Shown: positions 54,760-63,965 of the stretch, piece after piece
Layout of the letters: each line of letters starts with the position of its first letter
How positions within the stretch are numbered: position 1 is the stretch's first letter
Source of the DNA: Sphingomonas sp. TREG-RG-20F-R18-01
GTDB taxonomy: Bacteria > Pseudomonadota > Alphaproteobacteria > Sphingomonadales > Sphingomonadaceae
Assembly (NCBI RefSeq): GCF_022662475.1
Contig: NZ_JAKNQQ010000001.1
Span: 868,001-932,000, forward strand
Direction: 5' to 3'
DNA: 64,000 nucleotides
Notes under the pieces: model-generated
The model's input: the letters and a program-made list of their open reading frames with translations, nothing else
The model's database searches: none
What the model was told of the DNA's origin: nothing
Program-made: the position numbers and the translations under genes

Positions 54760-55311
54760 CTATTCATCAAATGAAGGACTTTCTCCGGGCAGAAGATTCG
54801 CAATCATTCGGGCCATAGAAAAACTGTGACCGCCCCGAATCATTGCGGCGATATGTTTCTCGCGCTGTGGCCGATCCACCGGCGCCAGGGCAAACGGCCC
54901 GATCCGCCGACGCCGCGCGAAGGCAAGCGCGGTTTCGAGCGCACGATCGGCCATACCGGGAGCGATCGCGGCGCTATCGGCCTCGTCCAATCCGGCCTGA
55001 CGCAACGCACCGCTGACTCGCCGCTCGCCCAGACCCCGCCGACCCATCGCCGCGGCACGCGCTTCGCCGAACGCACGGTCGTCGATATAGCCGAGCTCTG
55101 CGAACTTTTCGGCGATTTCGGCCGGGTCACGCAGCGCTCCTTCCCAGCCGCGTTCGCGGATCTTGCGAACCAGATAGGTCACGAGGCGTGCGCGGGTCGT
55201 TGAAAAACGCTCGACATAGCGTAAGGCAAGTCGTTCCAATGCTCCGCTATCTAGTGGTGGGATTGGCTTTTTTTCCCGTGTTCGGGATTGGTTCGTGGGG
55301 CGTTGGTGCAT
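54760..55311 (-). CDS. recX: Regulatory protein RecX family
   Basis: A 183-residue helical protein; ALERLALRYVERFSTTRARLVTYLVRKI, EKFAELGYIDDRAFGEARAAAM and RRGLGERRVSGALRQAGLD are the RecX three-helix repeats. RecX modulates RecA filaments. The C-terminal repeat FARRRRIGPFA is present. recA is not in this window. ATG 55311 was taken; upstream in-frame ATG 55359 adds unlike sequence. It is divergent from the acyl-AMP ligase gene. Confidence 0.85.
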   Translation of the reverse strand: MHQRPTNQSRTREKKPIPPLDSGALERLALRYVERFSTTRARLVTYLVRKIRERGWEGALRDPAEIAEKFAELGYIDDRAFGEARAAAMGRRGLGERRVSGALRQAGLDEADSAAIAPGMADRALETALAFARRRRIGPFALAPVDRPQREKHIAAMIRGGHSFSMARMIANLLPGESPSFDE

Positions 55312-55433
55312 GGCGCCATCATTGTGCCACAGTCGAACCGGATTTTGAACGCTTGGCATAAGCAGGGGTGCTTGCCGAAAGGGACCATAAGCGCGGCCGC
55401 TGAATGATGCCGCGATCGAGGGCGCAGATACAG

Positions 55434-57203
55434 ATGACAGTTGACGTTGCGGGCACGCACGACCTTGAGGCCGAAACGCCGAAGCCGGTCGCCACGCCCA
55501 CCGAAGATTCGCTGCCGCGGCGCTTCGCGGATTTCGAAACGCTTGGGGCGGCCCTCGATTACGCCGCCACAGGTCAACGCGGGCTTAATTTTCACGACGC
55601 GCGTGGCGCACTGACTCGCGCCTATCCGTTTGCCGAACTTCAAGGCGATGCGCTGGCAATGGCACGGCGCCTGGTCCATGCCGGCATCAAGCCGCAGGAT
55701 CGGGTGGCGATCGTCGCCGAAACGAGCCCGGAGTTTGCCGCGTTGTTCTTTGGTGCCGTCTATGCCGGTGCGTGGCCCGTTCCATTGCCCTTGCCAACGT
55801 CCTTCGGCGGCCGCGATTCCTACGTCGAACAGCTGCGTGTCCAACTGTCGAGCTGCGAGCCGGTCGTCCTCATCTATCCGCCCGAACTCGCGCACATGGG
55901 CCAGGACGCTGCCCGTGCCGCTGGAACCGACGGTATCGACTGGTCCGAACTGGGCCAACGCCCCGCCCCGATGATCGCCCTACCCGAAGCAAGCGGCCAG
56001 GACGTCGCCTATCTCCAATATTCGAGCGGCTCGACCCGGTTTCCGCATGGCGTCGTGATTACCCATCACGCGCTGCTCAACAATCTGACCGCCCACGCCT
56101 ATGGCATGCAGCTGGTCGATCGGGACCGCTGCATCTCGTGGCTTCCCTGGTATCATGACATGGGCCTGGTGGGCTGCTTCCTGTCGCCGGTCGCCAACCA
56201 AGTTTCCACCGATTATCTTAAGACCGAGGATTTCGCACGCCGTCCCCTGGCGTGGCTCGATCTGATCAGCCGCAATCCGGGCAATTCGATCAGCTACTCG
56301 CCGACGTTCGGCTATGACATTTGCGCGCGACGCATCTCGAGCCAAACCAAAGCGTCAGATCGCTTCGACCTGTCGCGGTGGCGGCTGGCGGGCAATGGGG
56401 CGGACATGATTAGGCCCGACGTGATGCAATGTTTCGTCGACGCCTTCGCCGACGCCGGGTTCAAGGCCAGTGCATTCCTGCCCAGCTACGGCCTGGCCGA
56501 GGCTACGCTGGCGGTGTCGATCATGCCCCCCGCCGAAGGCATTCGCGTGGAACTGGTGGAGGAAACACAACTTTCAGGCGTCGCGGCAGGCGAGGATCGC
56601 CCGCAGCGATATCGCGCGATCGTCAATTGCGGGAAGCCGGTCAAGGACATGAAGGTCGAGATCCGCGAGGAGGACGGCACGCCCTTGCCGGAACGCGCGA
56701 TCGGCAAGCTCTGGTGCTCCGGCCCCTCATTGATGGTCGGTTATTTCCGCGATCAGGCGGCGACCGACGCCTGCCTCGTTGATGGCTGGCTGGACACGGG
56801 TGACATGGGCTATCTCTCCGATGGCTATGTCTACATCGTCGGCCGCGCCAAGGACATGATCATCGTCAACGGTCGGAATCACTGGCCGCAGGACATCGAA
56901 TGGGCGGTCGAGCAGCTACCGGGGTTCAAGGCGGGCGACATCGCGGCTTTCGCGATCACGACCCCGGGCGGCGAGGAAACGCCGGCCGTGCTCGTCCAGT
57001 GCCGCAGTTCGGACGATGCCGAACGGGTACGCCTGCGCGAGGAAATCCGTGAGCGGGTCCGTTCGGTCACCGGAATGAACTGCGTGATCGAGCTGATCCC
57101 GCCCCGGACCCTGCCGCGCACCAGTTCGGGCAAGCTCAGTCGGGCAAAGGCGCGCAATCTTTATCTCAGCGGCGACATCAAACCCTACGATCTGGCGGCA
57201 TAA
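55434..57203 (+). CDS. Fatty-acyl-AMP ligase
   Basis: A 589-residue member of the ANL superfamily. The P-loop-like VAYLQYSSGSTRFPHGVVITH, SWLPWYHDMGLVGCFL (the FAAL-type motif), SAFLPSYGLAEATLAVS, WLDTGDMGYL and GRAKDMIIVNGRNHWPQDIEW are in order. The final PRTSSGKLSRAKARNLYL keeps the adenylation lysine. FAALs activate fatty acids as AMP esters and pass them to acyl carrier proteins; no PKS or ACP gene is adjacent here. ATG 55434 was chosen among three in-frame starts (55404, 55407, 55434). Confidence 0.9.
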   Translation: MTVDVAGTHDLEAETPKPVATPTEDSLPRRFADFETLGAALDYAATGQRGLNFHDARGALTRAYPFAELQGDALAMARRLVHAGIKPQDRVAIVAETSPEFAALFFGAVYAGAWPVPLPLPTSFGGRDSYVEQLRVQLSSCEPVVLIYPPELAHMGQDAARAAGTDGIDWSELGQRPAPMIALPEASGQDVAYLQYSSGSTRFPHGVVITHHALLNNLTAHAYGMQLVDRDRCISWLPWYHDMGLVGCFLSPVANQVSTDYLKTEDFARRPLAWLDLISRNPGNSISYSPTFGYDICARRISSQTKASDRFDLSRWRLAGNGADMIRPDVMQCFVDAFADAGFKASAFLPSYGLAEATLAVSIMPPAEGIRVELVEETQLSGVAAGEDRPQRYRAIVNCGKPVKDMKVEIREEDGTPLPERAIGKLWCSGPSLMVGYFRDQAATDACLVDGWLDTGDMGYLSDGYVYIVGRAKDMIIVNGRNHWPQDIEWAVEQLPGFKAGDIAAFAITTPGGEETPAVLVQCRSSDDAERVRLREEIRERVRSVTGMNCVIELIPPRTLPRTSSGKLSRAKARNLYLSGDIKPYDLAA

Positions 57204-57288
57204 TCAAGCGAAATGATGGGTCAGCGCGCCCAATCCGGGCCATGGCGTACCGCTCTAACGATCCGCTAACCTTAGGGGGCGTATCGGT

Positions 57289-59652
57289 GTGCGGGTGAGC
57301 AACTCATCCTCCTCCCAATTCGCCAAGCCGCGCATCGACGCACGCGCGCTGCTGGGTCTGCACGATCCGGCGGACACGACGGACTGGGGGCCCATTCGGG
57401 CAGCCCAGCTCCATGCCGGAAGCCAGCTGGCACTGTTCCTGGTTGCAGCGAACGTCATCGGCGCCGCGCTGGTGACGCTGACGCTCGCGCATTGCGCGCC
57501 GCTCTGGGCGCTCGCCTTGTGGGGCACGGTTGCCGCCGTGGTCAGCGTTGCGGTCGCCGTTCGCCGCCTCGCCACCCGTCACCGCGCCGCCTATACCGCA
57601 AGCCTGCATGACGTGCGCGCCACGTTGCTCGACGGCCTGCTGCTTGGCCTGGTCTGGTCGATCCCACCCTTCGCCTGCGGCATCCGGGCCGATACGACGA
57701 CCGCCCTCAACCTCTGGGTGGTCCTGTCGCTGCTGATGACCGCCTCCGCGGTAGCCATGGCCGCGTTGCCGCTTGCAACGCTGAGCTTTCTCGGCATTCT
57801 GGGCGTCGCGATTGCGGCGATGATGCTGTGGACGGGAGGACCGGTCCTGGCGTCTGCGGTGGTGCTGTTCACCGCATTGCTGATGATCGGCTGCTTCACG
57901 CGCGCAAAGGCGCTGGTCGTCGTTCGCGCCAGCGAGATCGCGCTTGGGGAACGGGACGAAACCGTCAGCTTGCTGCTGCGCGAGGCCGAGGAACATTCGT
58001 CGGACTGGTTATGGGAAACCGACGCGCAGCGGCGCGTGGTGCGCGCTTCGCCGCGGTTTGCCGAGTCGGTCGGGCTCGACACCACGACGGTCAACGGCAA
58101 GTCGCTGCTCGAGGTCCTTGCCGGCCCGACCTGGGAGGCGGGCAATTTCGCCTCGGGGCTGCGGGACCTCGCTGAATATCTCAAAGGTCGCGAGCCATTT
58201 CGCGGGCTGTTGTTGCCGGTTCAGGTCGGCGAGAGCGAGCGCTGGTTCGAGATCGCCGCCAATCCGCGCTACGATGAACGCGACATCTTCATCGGGTTTC
58301 GCGGCGTCGGCTCGGACGTCACCGAACAGCGCGCGTCCGCCGACAAGATCAACCGCATGGCGCGCTTCGACACGCTCACCGGCCTGCCCAACCGACTCTA
58401 CATCAACGAATCGCTGGCGCACGCAATGACGGATGCGGCGAAATGGGGCAGCCGCTGTGCCTTCATGATGATCGATCTCGATCGCTTCAAGGCCGTGAAC
58501 GACACGCTGGGACATCCGATCGGCGACCGGTTGCTGGGCCGGGTGTCGGAACGGCTCGCCGTGCTGATGACCGAAAACGAAATCATCGGACGACTCGGCG
58601 GCGACGAGTTCGCCGTCGTCGTGCGGGACGCGAGCGACACGGCGCGGGTCGAACGGCTCGCGCAGACGATCGTGGATGCGCTCTCGCGTCCGTACGAACT
58701 GGACCAGCACACGCTTTACACCGGCGCCAGCGTCGGTGTCGCCACTGGTCCACGCGACGGTCGCACCGCCGAAATGCTGATCCGTTCAGCCGATCTGGCG
58801 CTCTATCGGTCCAAGGACGCCGGCGGCGGGACGTACCATTGCTACGAACCGCAACTGCACATTGCCGCAGAAGAGCGCCGTGTCCTCGAACAGGCACTCC
58901 GCCTCGCCCTGCAAAAGGACGAATTGCACATCTGCTACCAGCCCGTGGTCGATGCCGGGAGCGAACAGCTGACCGGGTTCGAGGCGCTGGTGCGCTGGAC
59001 GCACCCGGAGCTCGGCGTCATATCGCCGGCCAAGTTCATTCCGCTCGCGGAGGATGCGCGACTGATCGCGCCGATCGGCGAATGGGTACTCCGCAATGCT
59101 TGCATGGAGGCGGCGCGCTGGCCCGGACAGGCGCGGATCGCGGTCAACGTCTCGCCCGAACAGTTGCACAACCCCGGGTTCGTTGCCGTCGTCACATCGG
59201 CGCTCAGCAATTCGGGCCTTCCGGCGGGCCGGCTCGAACTGGAAGTGACCGAGAGCGTCTTCATGCGAGACGATACCGCGGCGGTGAAGGTGCTCGAGCG
59301 GATCCTGGATCTTGGCGTACGGCTCAGCCTGGACGATTTCGGAACGGGATATTCCTCGCTCGGCTATCTCAGCCGTACGCGATTCTCGACGATCAAGATC
59401 GATCGCAGCTTCGTGACCGGCGCCTCGAAGGGCGTCCGCGAGGCGCTGGCGATCGTCCGCGCCGTCGTGGCGCTGGCGCAGAGCCTGGGCATGGCGACGA
59501 CCGCCGAGGGGGTTGAGACCGAGGAGGAGCATCGCATGGTGCAGAACCTCGGCTGCACCAAGGTCCAGGGCTATTATTTCGGGCGCCCCCTCCCGGTCGA
59601 GGATGCGCGCGGCGTGGCACAGCGGGCCGCGCGGGATCGCGCCGCTGCTTGA
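57289..59652 (+). CDS. Membrane PAS-GGDEF-EAL protein (c-di-GMP synthesis/degradation)
   Basis: A 787-residue protein: an N-terminal block of about five membrane helices (residues 45-205), a PAS-like sensor (about 230-345, DWLWETDAQRRVVRAS), a GGDEF domain with intact RLGGDEFAVV (about 440) and an EAL domain with FEALVRW, ENVTES-like LELEVTESV, DDFGTGYSS and KIDRSFV. Both catalytic motifs look intact, so it could be bifunctional. The PAS ligand is unknown. GTG 57289 has AGGGGG nine bases ahead. Upstream is the FAAL gene with about 85 bases between; downstream is tRNA-Trp. Confidence 0.93.
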   Translation: MRVSNSSSSQFAKPRIDARALLGLHDPADTTDWGPIRAAQLHAGSQLALFLVAANVIGAALVTLTLAHCAPLWALALWGTVAAVVSVAVAVRRLATRHRAAYTASLHDVRATLLDGLLLGLVWSIPPFACGIRADTTTALNLWVVLSLLMTASAVAMAALPLATLSFLGILGVAIAAMMLWTGGPVLASAVVLFTALLMIGCFTRAKALVVVRASEIALGERDETVSLLLREAEEHSSDWLWETDAQRRVVRASPRFAESVGLDTTTVNGKSLLEVLAGPTWEAGNFASGLRDLAEYLKGREPFRGLLLPVQVGESERWFEIAANPRYDERDIFIGFRGVGSDVTEQRASADKINRMARFDTLTGLPNRLYINESLAHAMTDAAKWGSRCAFMMIDLDRFKAVNDTLGHPIGDRLLGRVSERLAVLMTENEIIGRLGGDEFAVVVRDASDTARVERLAQTIVDALSRPYELDQHTLYTGASVGVATGPRDGRTAEMLIRSADLALYRSKDAGGGTYHCYEPQLHIAAEERRVLEQALRLALQKDELHICYQPVVDAGSEQLTGFEALVRWTHPELGVISPAKFIPLAEDARLIAPIGEWVLRNACMEAARWPGQARIAVNVSPEQLHNPGFVAVVTSALSNSGLPAGRLELEVTESVFMRDDTAAVKVLERILDLGVRLSLDDFGTGYSSLGYLSRTRFSTIKIDRSFVTGASKGVREALAIVRAVVALAQSLGMATTAEGVETEEEHRMVQNLGCTKVQGYYFGRPLPVEDARGVAQRAARDRAAA

Positions 59653-59696
59653 TCCGCTTGCGATCCGCAGATTGTCGCGATAGAGAGGCCCTCGAT

Positions 59697-59773
59697 AGGG
59701 GTGTAGCTCAGTTGGTTAGAGCGTCGGTCTCCAAAACCGAAGGCCCACGGTTCGAGTCCGTGCTCCCCTGCCA
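59697..59773 (+). tRNA. tRNA-Trp (CCA anticodon)
   Basis: A 77-base cloverleaf with encoded 3' CCA. The anticodon loop reads CTCCAAAAC, giving anticodon CCA for tryptophan; the T arm contains GGTTCGAGTCC. The acceptor stem AGGGGTG pairs with CTCCCCT except T6 against T67. It precedes secE and nusG, a widely conserved order. Confidence 0.95.
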
Positions 59774-59935
59774 CCTATTCCGATTCGCTCCCGTTCCGCC
59801 CGCAGCTTGATTTAAACGCCGGCGCGGATTAGGGTCGTATCATTCCGAAATTGGGAATGACCGTCATCGGCCCTTCACAGGGCCGGGCAGCGGGCCCATG
59901 TCCCATCCTTCGGCGAAAAACACGAGTGCAGCACA

Positions 59936-60133
59936 GTGGCGAAGACGACCCCTCTCGAATTCATCCGTCAGGTCCAGGCCGAGACCAAGAAGGTCGTCTG
60001 GCCGACGCGACGCGAAACCCTGATGACCGGCGTGATGGTCGTCATCATGGCGACGCTGCTGGGCGTCTTCTTCTTCGTCATCGACACCGCGTTCGAGGCG
60101 ATCGTCCACCTGCTGCTCACCCTCGCGAAATAA
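59936..60133 (+). CDS. secE: Preprotein translocase subunit SecE
   Basis: A 65-residue SecE: MAKTTPLEFIRQVQAETKKVVWPTRRET carries the conserved amphipathic KVxWPxRxET hinge, followed by one membrane helix (GVMVVIMATLLGVFFFVID). It stabilises SecY in the translocon. Start is GTG 59936. It is 16 bases ahead of nusG. Confidence 0.95.
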   Translation: MAKTTPLEFIRQVQAETKKVVWPTRRETLMTGVMVVIMATLLGVFFFVIDTAFEAIVHLLLTLAK

Positions 60134-60149
60134 CGGACAGACAGACGAC

Positions 60150-60689
60150 ATGGCACGTTGGTACATCATCCACGCCTATTCGGGTTTCGAGGGCAAGGTC
60201 CGCGACGCGATCATGGCGGAAGCGACCCGCATGGGGCTCGAGCAGCTGGTCGAGCAGATCGAGGTTCCGACCGAGACCGTGACCGAAGCCCGCCGTGGCA
60301 AGAAGATCGCGGTCGAGCGCAAGTTCATGCCGGGCTATGTCCTCGCCAAGCTAAACATGAACGACGACGTCTATCACCTTGTCAAGAACACCCCGAAGGT
60401 GACCGGCTTCCTCGGGCCTAACGGCAAGCCGCAGGCGATTCCGGAATCGGAAGCCGCGCGGATGCTCAACACCAAGGACGAGGCCGCCGCCGCTGCACCC
60501 AAGCAGAAGGTCAAGGTCGACTTCGAGATCGGCGATTCGGTCAAGGTGCTTGACGGCCCGTTCGCGAGCTTCAACGGCATCGTCGAGGAACTCGATTTCG
60601 ATCGCAGCCGCGTCAAGGTGTCGGTGTCGATCTTCGGTCGAGCCACCCCGGTCGAGCTCGAATTCGAGCAGGTCGAGCGCAGCAAGTAA
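60150..60689 (+). CDS. nusG: Transcription antitermination protein NusG
   Basis: A 179-residue NusG: NGN domain MARWYIIHAYSGFEGKVRD to FMPGYVLAKLNMNDDVYHLV, then the KOW domain from FEIGDSVKVLDGPFASFNGIVEELDFDRSRVKV. It binds RNA polymerase and links it to Rho and the ribosome. Usually rplK follows secE-nusG; here a hairpin and an exported protein gene follow instead. Confidence 0.97.
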   Translation: MARWYIIHAYSGFEGKVRDAIMAEATRMGLEQLVEQIEVPTETVTEARRGKKIAVERKFMPGYVLAKLNMNDDVYHLVKNTPKVTGFLGPNGKPQAIPESEAARMLNTKDEAAAAAPKQKVKVDFEIGDSVKVLDGPFASFNGIVEELDFDRSRVKVSVSIFGRATPVELEFEQVERSK

Positions 60690-60699
60690 GCGCCCCTCT

Positions 60700-60723
60700 G
60701 GCCGGGCCCATGTGTGCCCGGCC
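60700..60723 (+). terminator. Hairpin after nusG, possible terminator
   Basis: GGCCGGGC (60700-60707) pairs with GCCCGGCC (60716-60723). A short T-rich stretch (ATATTTCTCT) begins seven bases later, weak for an intrinsic terminator. It separates nusG from the phytase-like gene. Confidence 0.55.
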
Positions 60724-60815
60724 GTTCGGCATATTTCTCTATGTGACTGACTTATTGCTGTAATTGTACATCGTTAACGCCGCGTTCATCTTTTACGAAC
60801 GCGTAGGACAGGTGT

Positions 60816-62276
60816 ATGATGATCCGTTTCCGCTCGGCTGCAATCACGGTTGCCGCGTTGCTTTCCGTTCCCGCGACCGCCGCGCCGATCTACCTCGCCA
60901 ACGGCTCGATCAACGGCAGCAGCGCTGGTGCCAACGTCGATCTGTCGGGGCTGACCGGGACGCTCGAGAACGGTCTGCCGGGGAATATTCTCGGTGGGAT
61001 CGGCTCGGGGCTGGCCTATGCCGGCGGCAACACCTTCATCGCCACGCCGGACCGCGGCCCCAACGCCACCGCGTATAATTCTGCGGTCGACGATACCACG
61101 TCTTACATCAGCCGCTTCCAGACGCTGTCGCTCGCGCTGACCGCCAACACCTCCGGCAGCGGCCTGCCGTTCGGCGTGACCGCCGCGCTGACCGGTACGA
61201 CGCTGTTGTCGAGCCCGACCGCGCTGAATTACGGGACGGGCGCTGGCCTCGGCAACAGGATCGACGGCACGCCGCTCGGTTCTGGTGCGCCTGCCCAGAA
61301 CAGCGCGGGCGCTTATTATTTCACCGGTCGCTCGGACAATTACGCGTCCGGCCTGTCGACCGATTCGGCGAATGCGCGATTCGATCCGGAGTCGGTCCGT
61401 GTCTCGAACGATGGCAAGAGCGTCTTCGTCTCGGACGAATATGGCCCCTATGTCCGCCAGTTCGATCGCGCCACCGGCAGCCTGGTCAAGACCTTCACGC
61501 TCCCGGCCAACCTCGCCGTGACCAACCAGTCGCCCAGGGGCGACGTCGAGATCGCGGGCAATACGGTCGGCCGCGTCGCCAACAAGGGCATGGAAGGCCT
61601 CGCGCTGACGCCGGACGGCAAGACGTTGGTAGGGATCATGCAGGCACCGCTCGAGCAGGACCCGGCGAAGTTCGTGCGGATCGTGACGATCGACGTCGCG
61701 AGCGGCACGACGCATGAATATGGCTACAAGCTCACCACCGGATCGGGCGTCAGCGACATCGTCGCGATCAATGACCACGAATTCCTGGTCGACGAGCGCG
61801 ACGGCAAGGGCCTCGGCGACGGCACGAACGCCGCGGTCAAGCAGTTCTTCCGGATCGACCTGAACGGCGCGACCGACATCACCGCGCTGTCAGGGACCGA
61901 CGCAAGCAAGGCGACAGCGGTTACCAAGGGAACGACGCCGTTCCTCAACCTCGTCACCGCGCTGACCGCGGCGGGGATCCCCGCTTCGCAAATCCCAGCG
62001 AAGATCGAAGGTCTCGCGTTCGGGCAGGACGTGACTTACAACGGACAGCTGCTCCACACGCTGTTCGTCGCGAACGACAATGATTTCGTTCCGGCATCCG
62101 CCGGGCAGAACCAGTTCTTCGTGTTCGGGTTCAGCGACGCGGACCTGCCCGGTTTCGTCGCGCAACAACTGACCGGCGCCGTGCCCGAGCCTTCGACCTG
62201 GGCGATGATGCTGGCGGGCTTCGCGGGCATCGGTGCCATGGCGCGGCGGCGCAAGACGACCGTCCGCTACGCTTGA
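60816..62276 (+). CDS. Esterase-like activity of phytase family protein with PEP-CTERM anchor
   Basis: A 486-residue exported protein. The N-terminus MMIRFRSAAITVAALLSVPATA is a signal peptide. The body matches the phytase-like esterase (beta-propeller) family: FIATPDRGPNA, FDPESVRVSNDGKSVFVSDEYGPYVRQFD, GMEGLALTPDGKTLVGIMQAPLEQD and IEGLAFGQDV. The C-terminus PEPSTWAMMLAGFAGIGAMA then RRRK is a PEP-CTERM sorting signal cut by exosortase, which is not in this window. Probably surface- or envelope-located; a role in phosphate ester use is guessed from the family name. Confidence 0.88.
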   Translation: MMIRFRSAAITVAALLSVPATAAPIYLANGSINGSSAGANVDLSGLTGTLENGLPGNILGGIGSGLAYAGGNTFIATPDRGPNATAYNSAVDDTTSYISRFQTLSLALTANTSGSGLPFGVTAALTGTTLLSSPTALNYGTGAGLGNRIDGTPLGSGAPAQNSAGAYYFTGRSDNYASGLSTDSANARFDPESVRVSNDGKSVFVSDEYGPYVRQFDRATGSLVKTFTLPANLAVTNQSPRGDVEIAGNTVGRVANKGMEGLALTPDGKTLVGIMQAPLEQDPAKFVRIVTIDVASGTTHEYGYKLTTGSGVSDIVAINDHEFLVDERDGKGLGDGTNAAVKQFFRIDLNGATDITALSGTDASKATAVTKGTTPFLNLVTALTAAGIPASQIPAKIEGLAFGQDVTYNGQLLHTLFVANDNDFVPASAGQNQFFVFGFSDADLPGFVAQQLTGAVPEPSTWAMMLAGFAGIGAMARRRKTTVRYA

Positions 62277-62462
62277 CGCTCGGCACAGCCTCGATCCCGG
62301 CATTTTGCCGGGATCGACCGTAGTTCCCGGTCCCCGAACGGGAACCTGACGTAGCGGGTGCCGGAACAGTCCCGGCCCTTCGGGTGGCGGGTAGCGCGAC
62401 CGTGTCACTGCGCCACGCGTCGCTGAAAGCAGTCCGCCAAGCCTATCCGCCGGCCTCCGATC

Positions 62463-62486
62463 CGCTATATGTCCCGCGATATAGCA
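62463..62486 (+). promoter_or_regulatory. ModE-like palindromic operator upstream of modA
   Basis: GCTATAT (62464-62470) and ATATAGC (62479-62485) form a perfect inverted repeat around eight bases. This resembles the ModE box (CGnTATATA, six bases, TATATAnCG) that represses molybdate uptake when molybdate is plentiful. It lies 16 bases before the modA start, where repressor binding would block transcription. Confidence 0.65.
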
Positions 62487-62501
62487 CCCGATCGGACTTC
62501 C

Positions 62502-63278
62502 ATGAACCGCCGCACTCTTCTGACATCCTTTGCCGCGATCGCCGCTGCGATCGGCTGCGGAACGGCCCAGGCCGCGCCCCCGCCCCCCGTTACCGTGTTC
62601 GCCGCGGCGTCGCTGACCGACGCCCTGCAGGCCGTGGGCAAGGCCTATACCCAGCGTACCGGCGTTCCGGTGCGCTTTTCCTTCGCTTCGAGCAGCCTGC
62701 TCGCACGACAGATCGAATCGGGTGTCAAAGCCGACCTTTTCGTCTCGGCCGATCTCGTCTGGATGGACCATGCACAGAAGGCCGGGCGAATCGACGTCGC
62801 CAGCCGAAGTACGCTCTTGCGGGGCCGCCTCGCCTTGGTCGCGCCGGCCGACAGCAACGTCAACGTGCGGATTGCGCCGCGCTTTCCGCTTACGACACTG
62901 CTCGGACACTCCGGTCGGCTCGCCGTTGGCGACCCCGCCTATGTCCCCGCCGGAATCTATGCCCAGACCGCACTGACGCGGCTAGGCGTCTGGGCGAGCG
63001 TGCAGGGCCGGCTCGCCCGTGCGGACAATGTCCGGGTCGCACTGTCCTATGTCGCCCGTCACGAGGCACCGCTCGGGATCGTCTATGAGACCGACGCACG
63101 CGCCGAACCGGGTGTACGAATCGTCGGCATCTTCCCCGAAGCCAGCCACGCCCCGATCGATTATCCCGCTGCCCTCGTGCGCGGCGGAAGCGGGGCGGCG
63201 CGCGGCTTCCTCGGCTATCTCCACAGCCCGGCCGCACTGGCGGTGTTCCGCCGCTATGGCTTCCGGACGGCCGGCTAG
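62502..63278 (+). CDS. modA: Molybdate ABC transporter substrate-binding protein
   Basis: A 258-residue periplasmic binding protein. MNRRTLLTSFAAIAAAIGCGTAQAA is the signal (a twin-arginine-like RR is present). The ligand-binding parts VFAAASLTDALQAVGKAYT, RFSFASSSLLARQIESG, KADLFVSADLVWMDHAQKAG and GDPAYVPAGIYAQTAL are typical of ModA. ATG 62502 was chosen over an upstream start at 62469 that would lie inside the palindrome. modB starts three bases after the stop. Confidence 0.93.
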   Translation: MNRRTLLTSFAAIAAAIGCGTAQAAPPPPVTVFAAASLTDALQAVGKAYTQRTGVPVRFSFASSSLLARQIESGVKADLFVSADLVWMDHAQKAGRIDVASRSTLLRGRLALVAPADSNVNVRIAPRFPLTTLLGHSGRLAVGDPAYVPAGIYAQTALTRLGVWASVQGRLARADNVRVALSYVARHEAPLGIVYETDARAEPGVRIVGIFPEASHAPIDYPAALVRGGSGAARGFLGYLHSPAALAVFRRYGFRTAG

Positions 63279-63281
63279 AGC

Positions 63282-63965
63282 GTGCTCACCGCCGCCGAAT
63301 GGGACGTGCTGGGGCTCAGCGTATCGATCGCCGGCCGTGCCGTGCTGGTCGCGCTGCCGGTCGCGCTGTTGCTTGGCTGGATGATGGCGCGGACGCGATT
63401 CCCAGGGCGTACCGTGCTCGACGCGGTGTTGCATTCGTCGCTCTTCCTTCCGCCGGTGGTGGTCGGGTTCGTGCTGATCCTGCTGTTCGGCGCGGACGGA
63501 CCGATCGGACGTTTCCTGGCCAGCCTTGGCATCCGGCTGATCTTCACTGCCAATGGTGCGGCGCTCGCGGCCGGCGTGATGGCGTTCCCGCTGATGCTGC
63601 GCGCCTGCCGGCAGGCGGTCGAGGCGGTCGACCCCCGGATCGAGGCGGTCGCGGACAGCCTTGGCGCAGGCTTCTGGGATCGGACGCTGTCGGTGACGCT
63701 GCCGCTCGCCGCGCCCGGGCTGATCGCCGCCGCGGTCATCGGCTTTGCCGCCGCGCTTGGCGAATTCGGCGCGGTCATTACCTTTGCGGCCAACATTCCG
63801 GGCGAGACGCAGACACTCGCGCTGGCCATCTATGCCGCGCTCCAGCAACCCGGTGGCGAGGCGGTCGCGTTGCGCCTGGCGGGGATCTCGTTCGGCGTGG
63901 CGATCGTCGCGCTGCTCCTGTCGGAGGCGTTGCTGGCCTATGGCCGGCGGCGGAGTGGGCAATGA
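63282..63965 (+). CDS. modB: Molybdate ABC transporter permease
   Basis: A 227-residue inner-membrane permease with five or six helices: RAVLVALPVALLLGWMMAR, LFLPPVVVGFVLILLFG, then the EAA loop region AVADSLGAGFWDRTLSVTLPLAAPG that contacts ModC. FGAVITFAANIPGETQTLALAIY is the conserved ModB stretch. It starts at GTG 63282 and overlaps modC by four bases. Confidence 0.93.
   Translation: MLTAAEWDVLGLSVSIAGRAVLVALPVALLLGWMMARTRFPGRTVLDAVLHSSLFLPPVVVGFVLILLFGADGPIGRFLASLGIRLIFTANGAALAAGVMAFPLMLRACRQAVEAVDPRIEAVADSLGAGFWDRTLSVTLPLAAPGLIAAAVIGFAAALGEFGAVITFAANIPGETQTLALAIYAALQQPGGEAVALRLAGISFGVAIVALLLSEALLAYGRRRSGQ

Noticed and set aside
62325..62380. Possible EcfG promoters (two GGAAC near 62340 and 62363)
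   Set aside because: Neither has a CGTT-like -10 at 16-17 bases.
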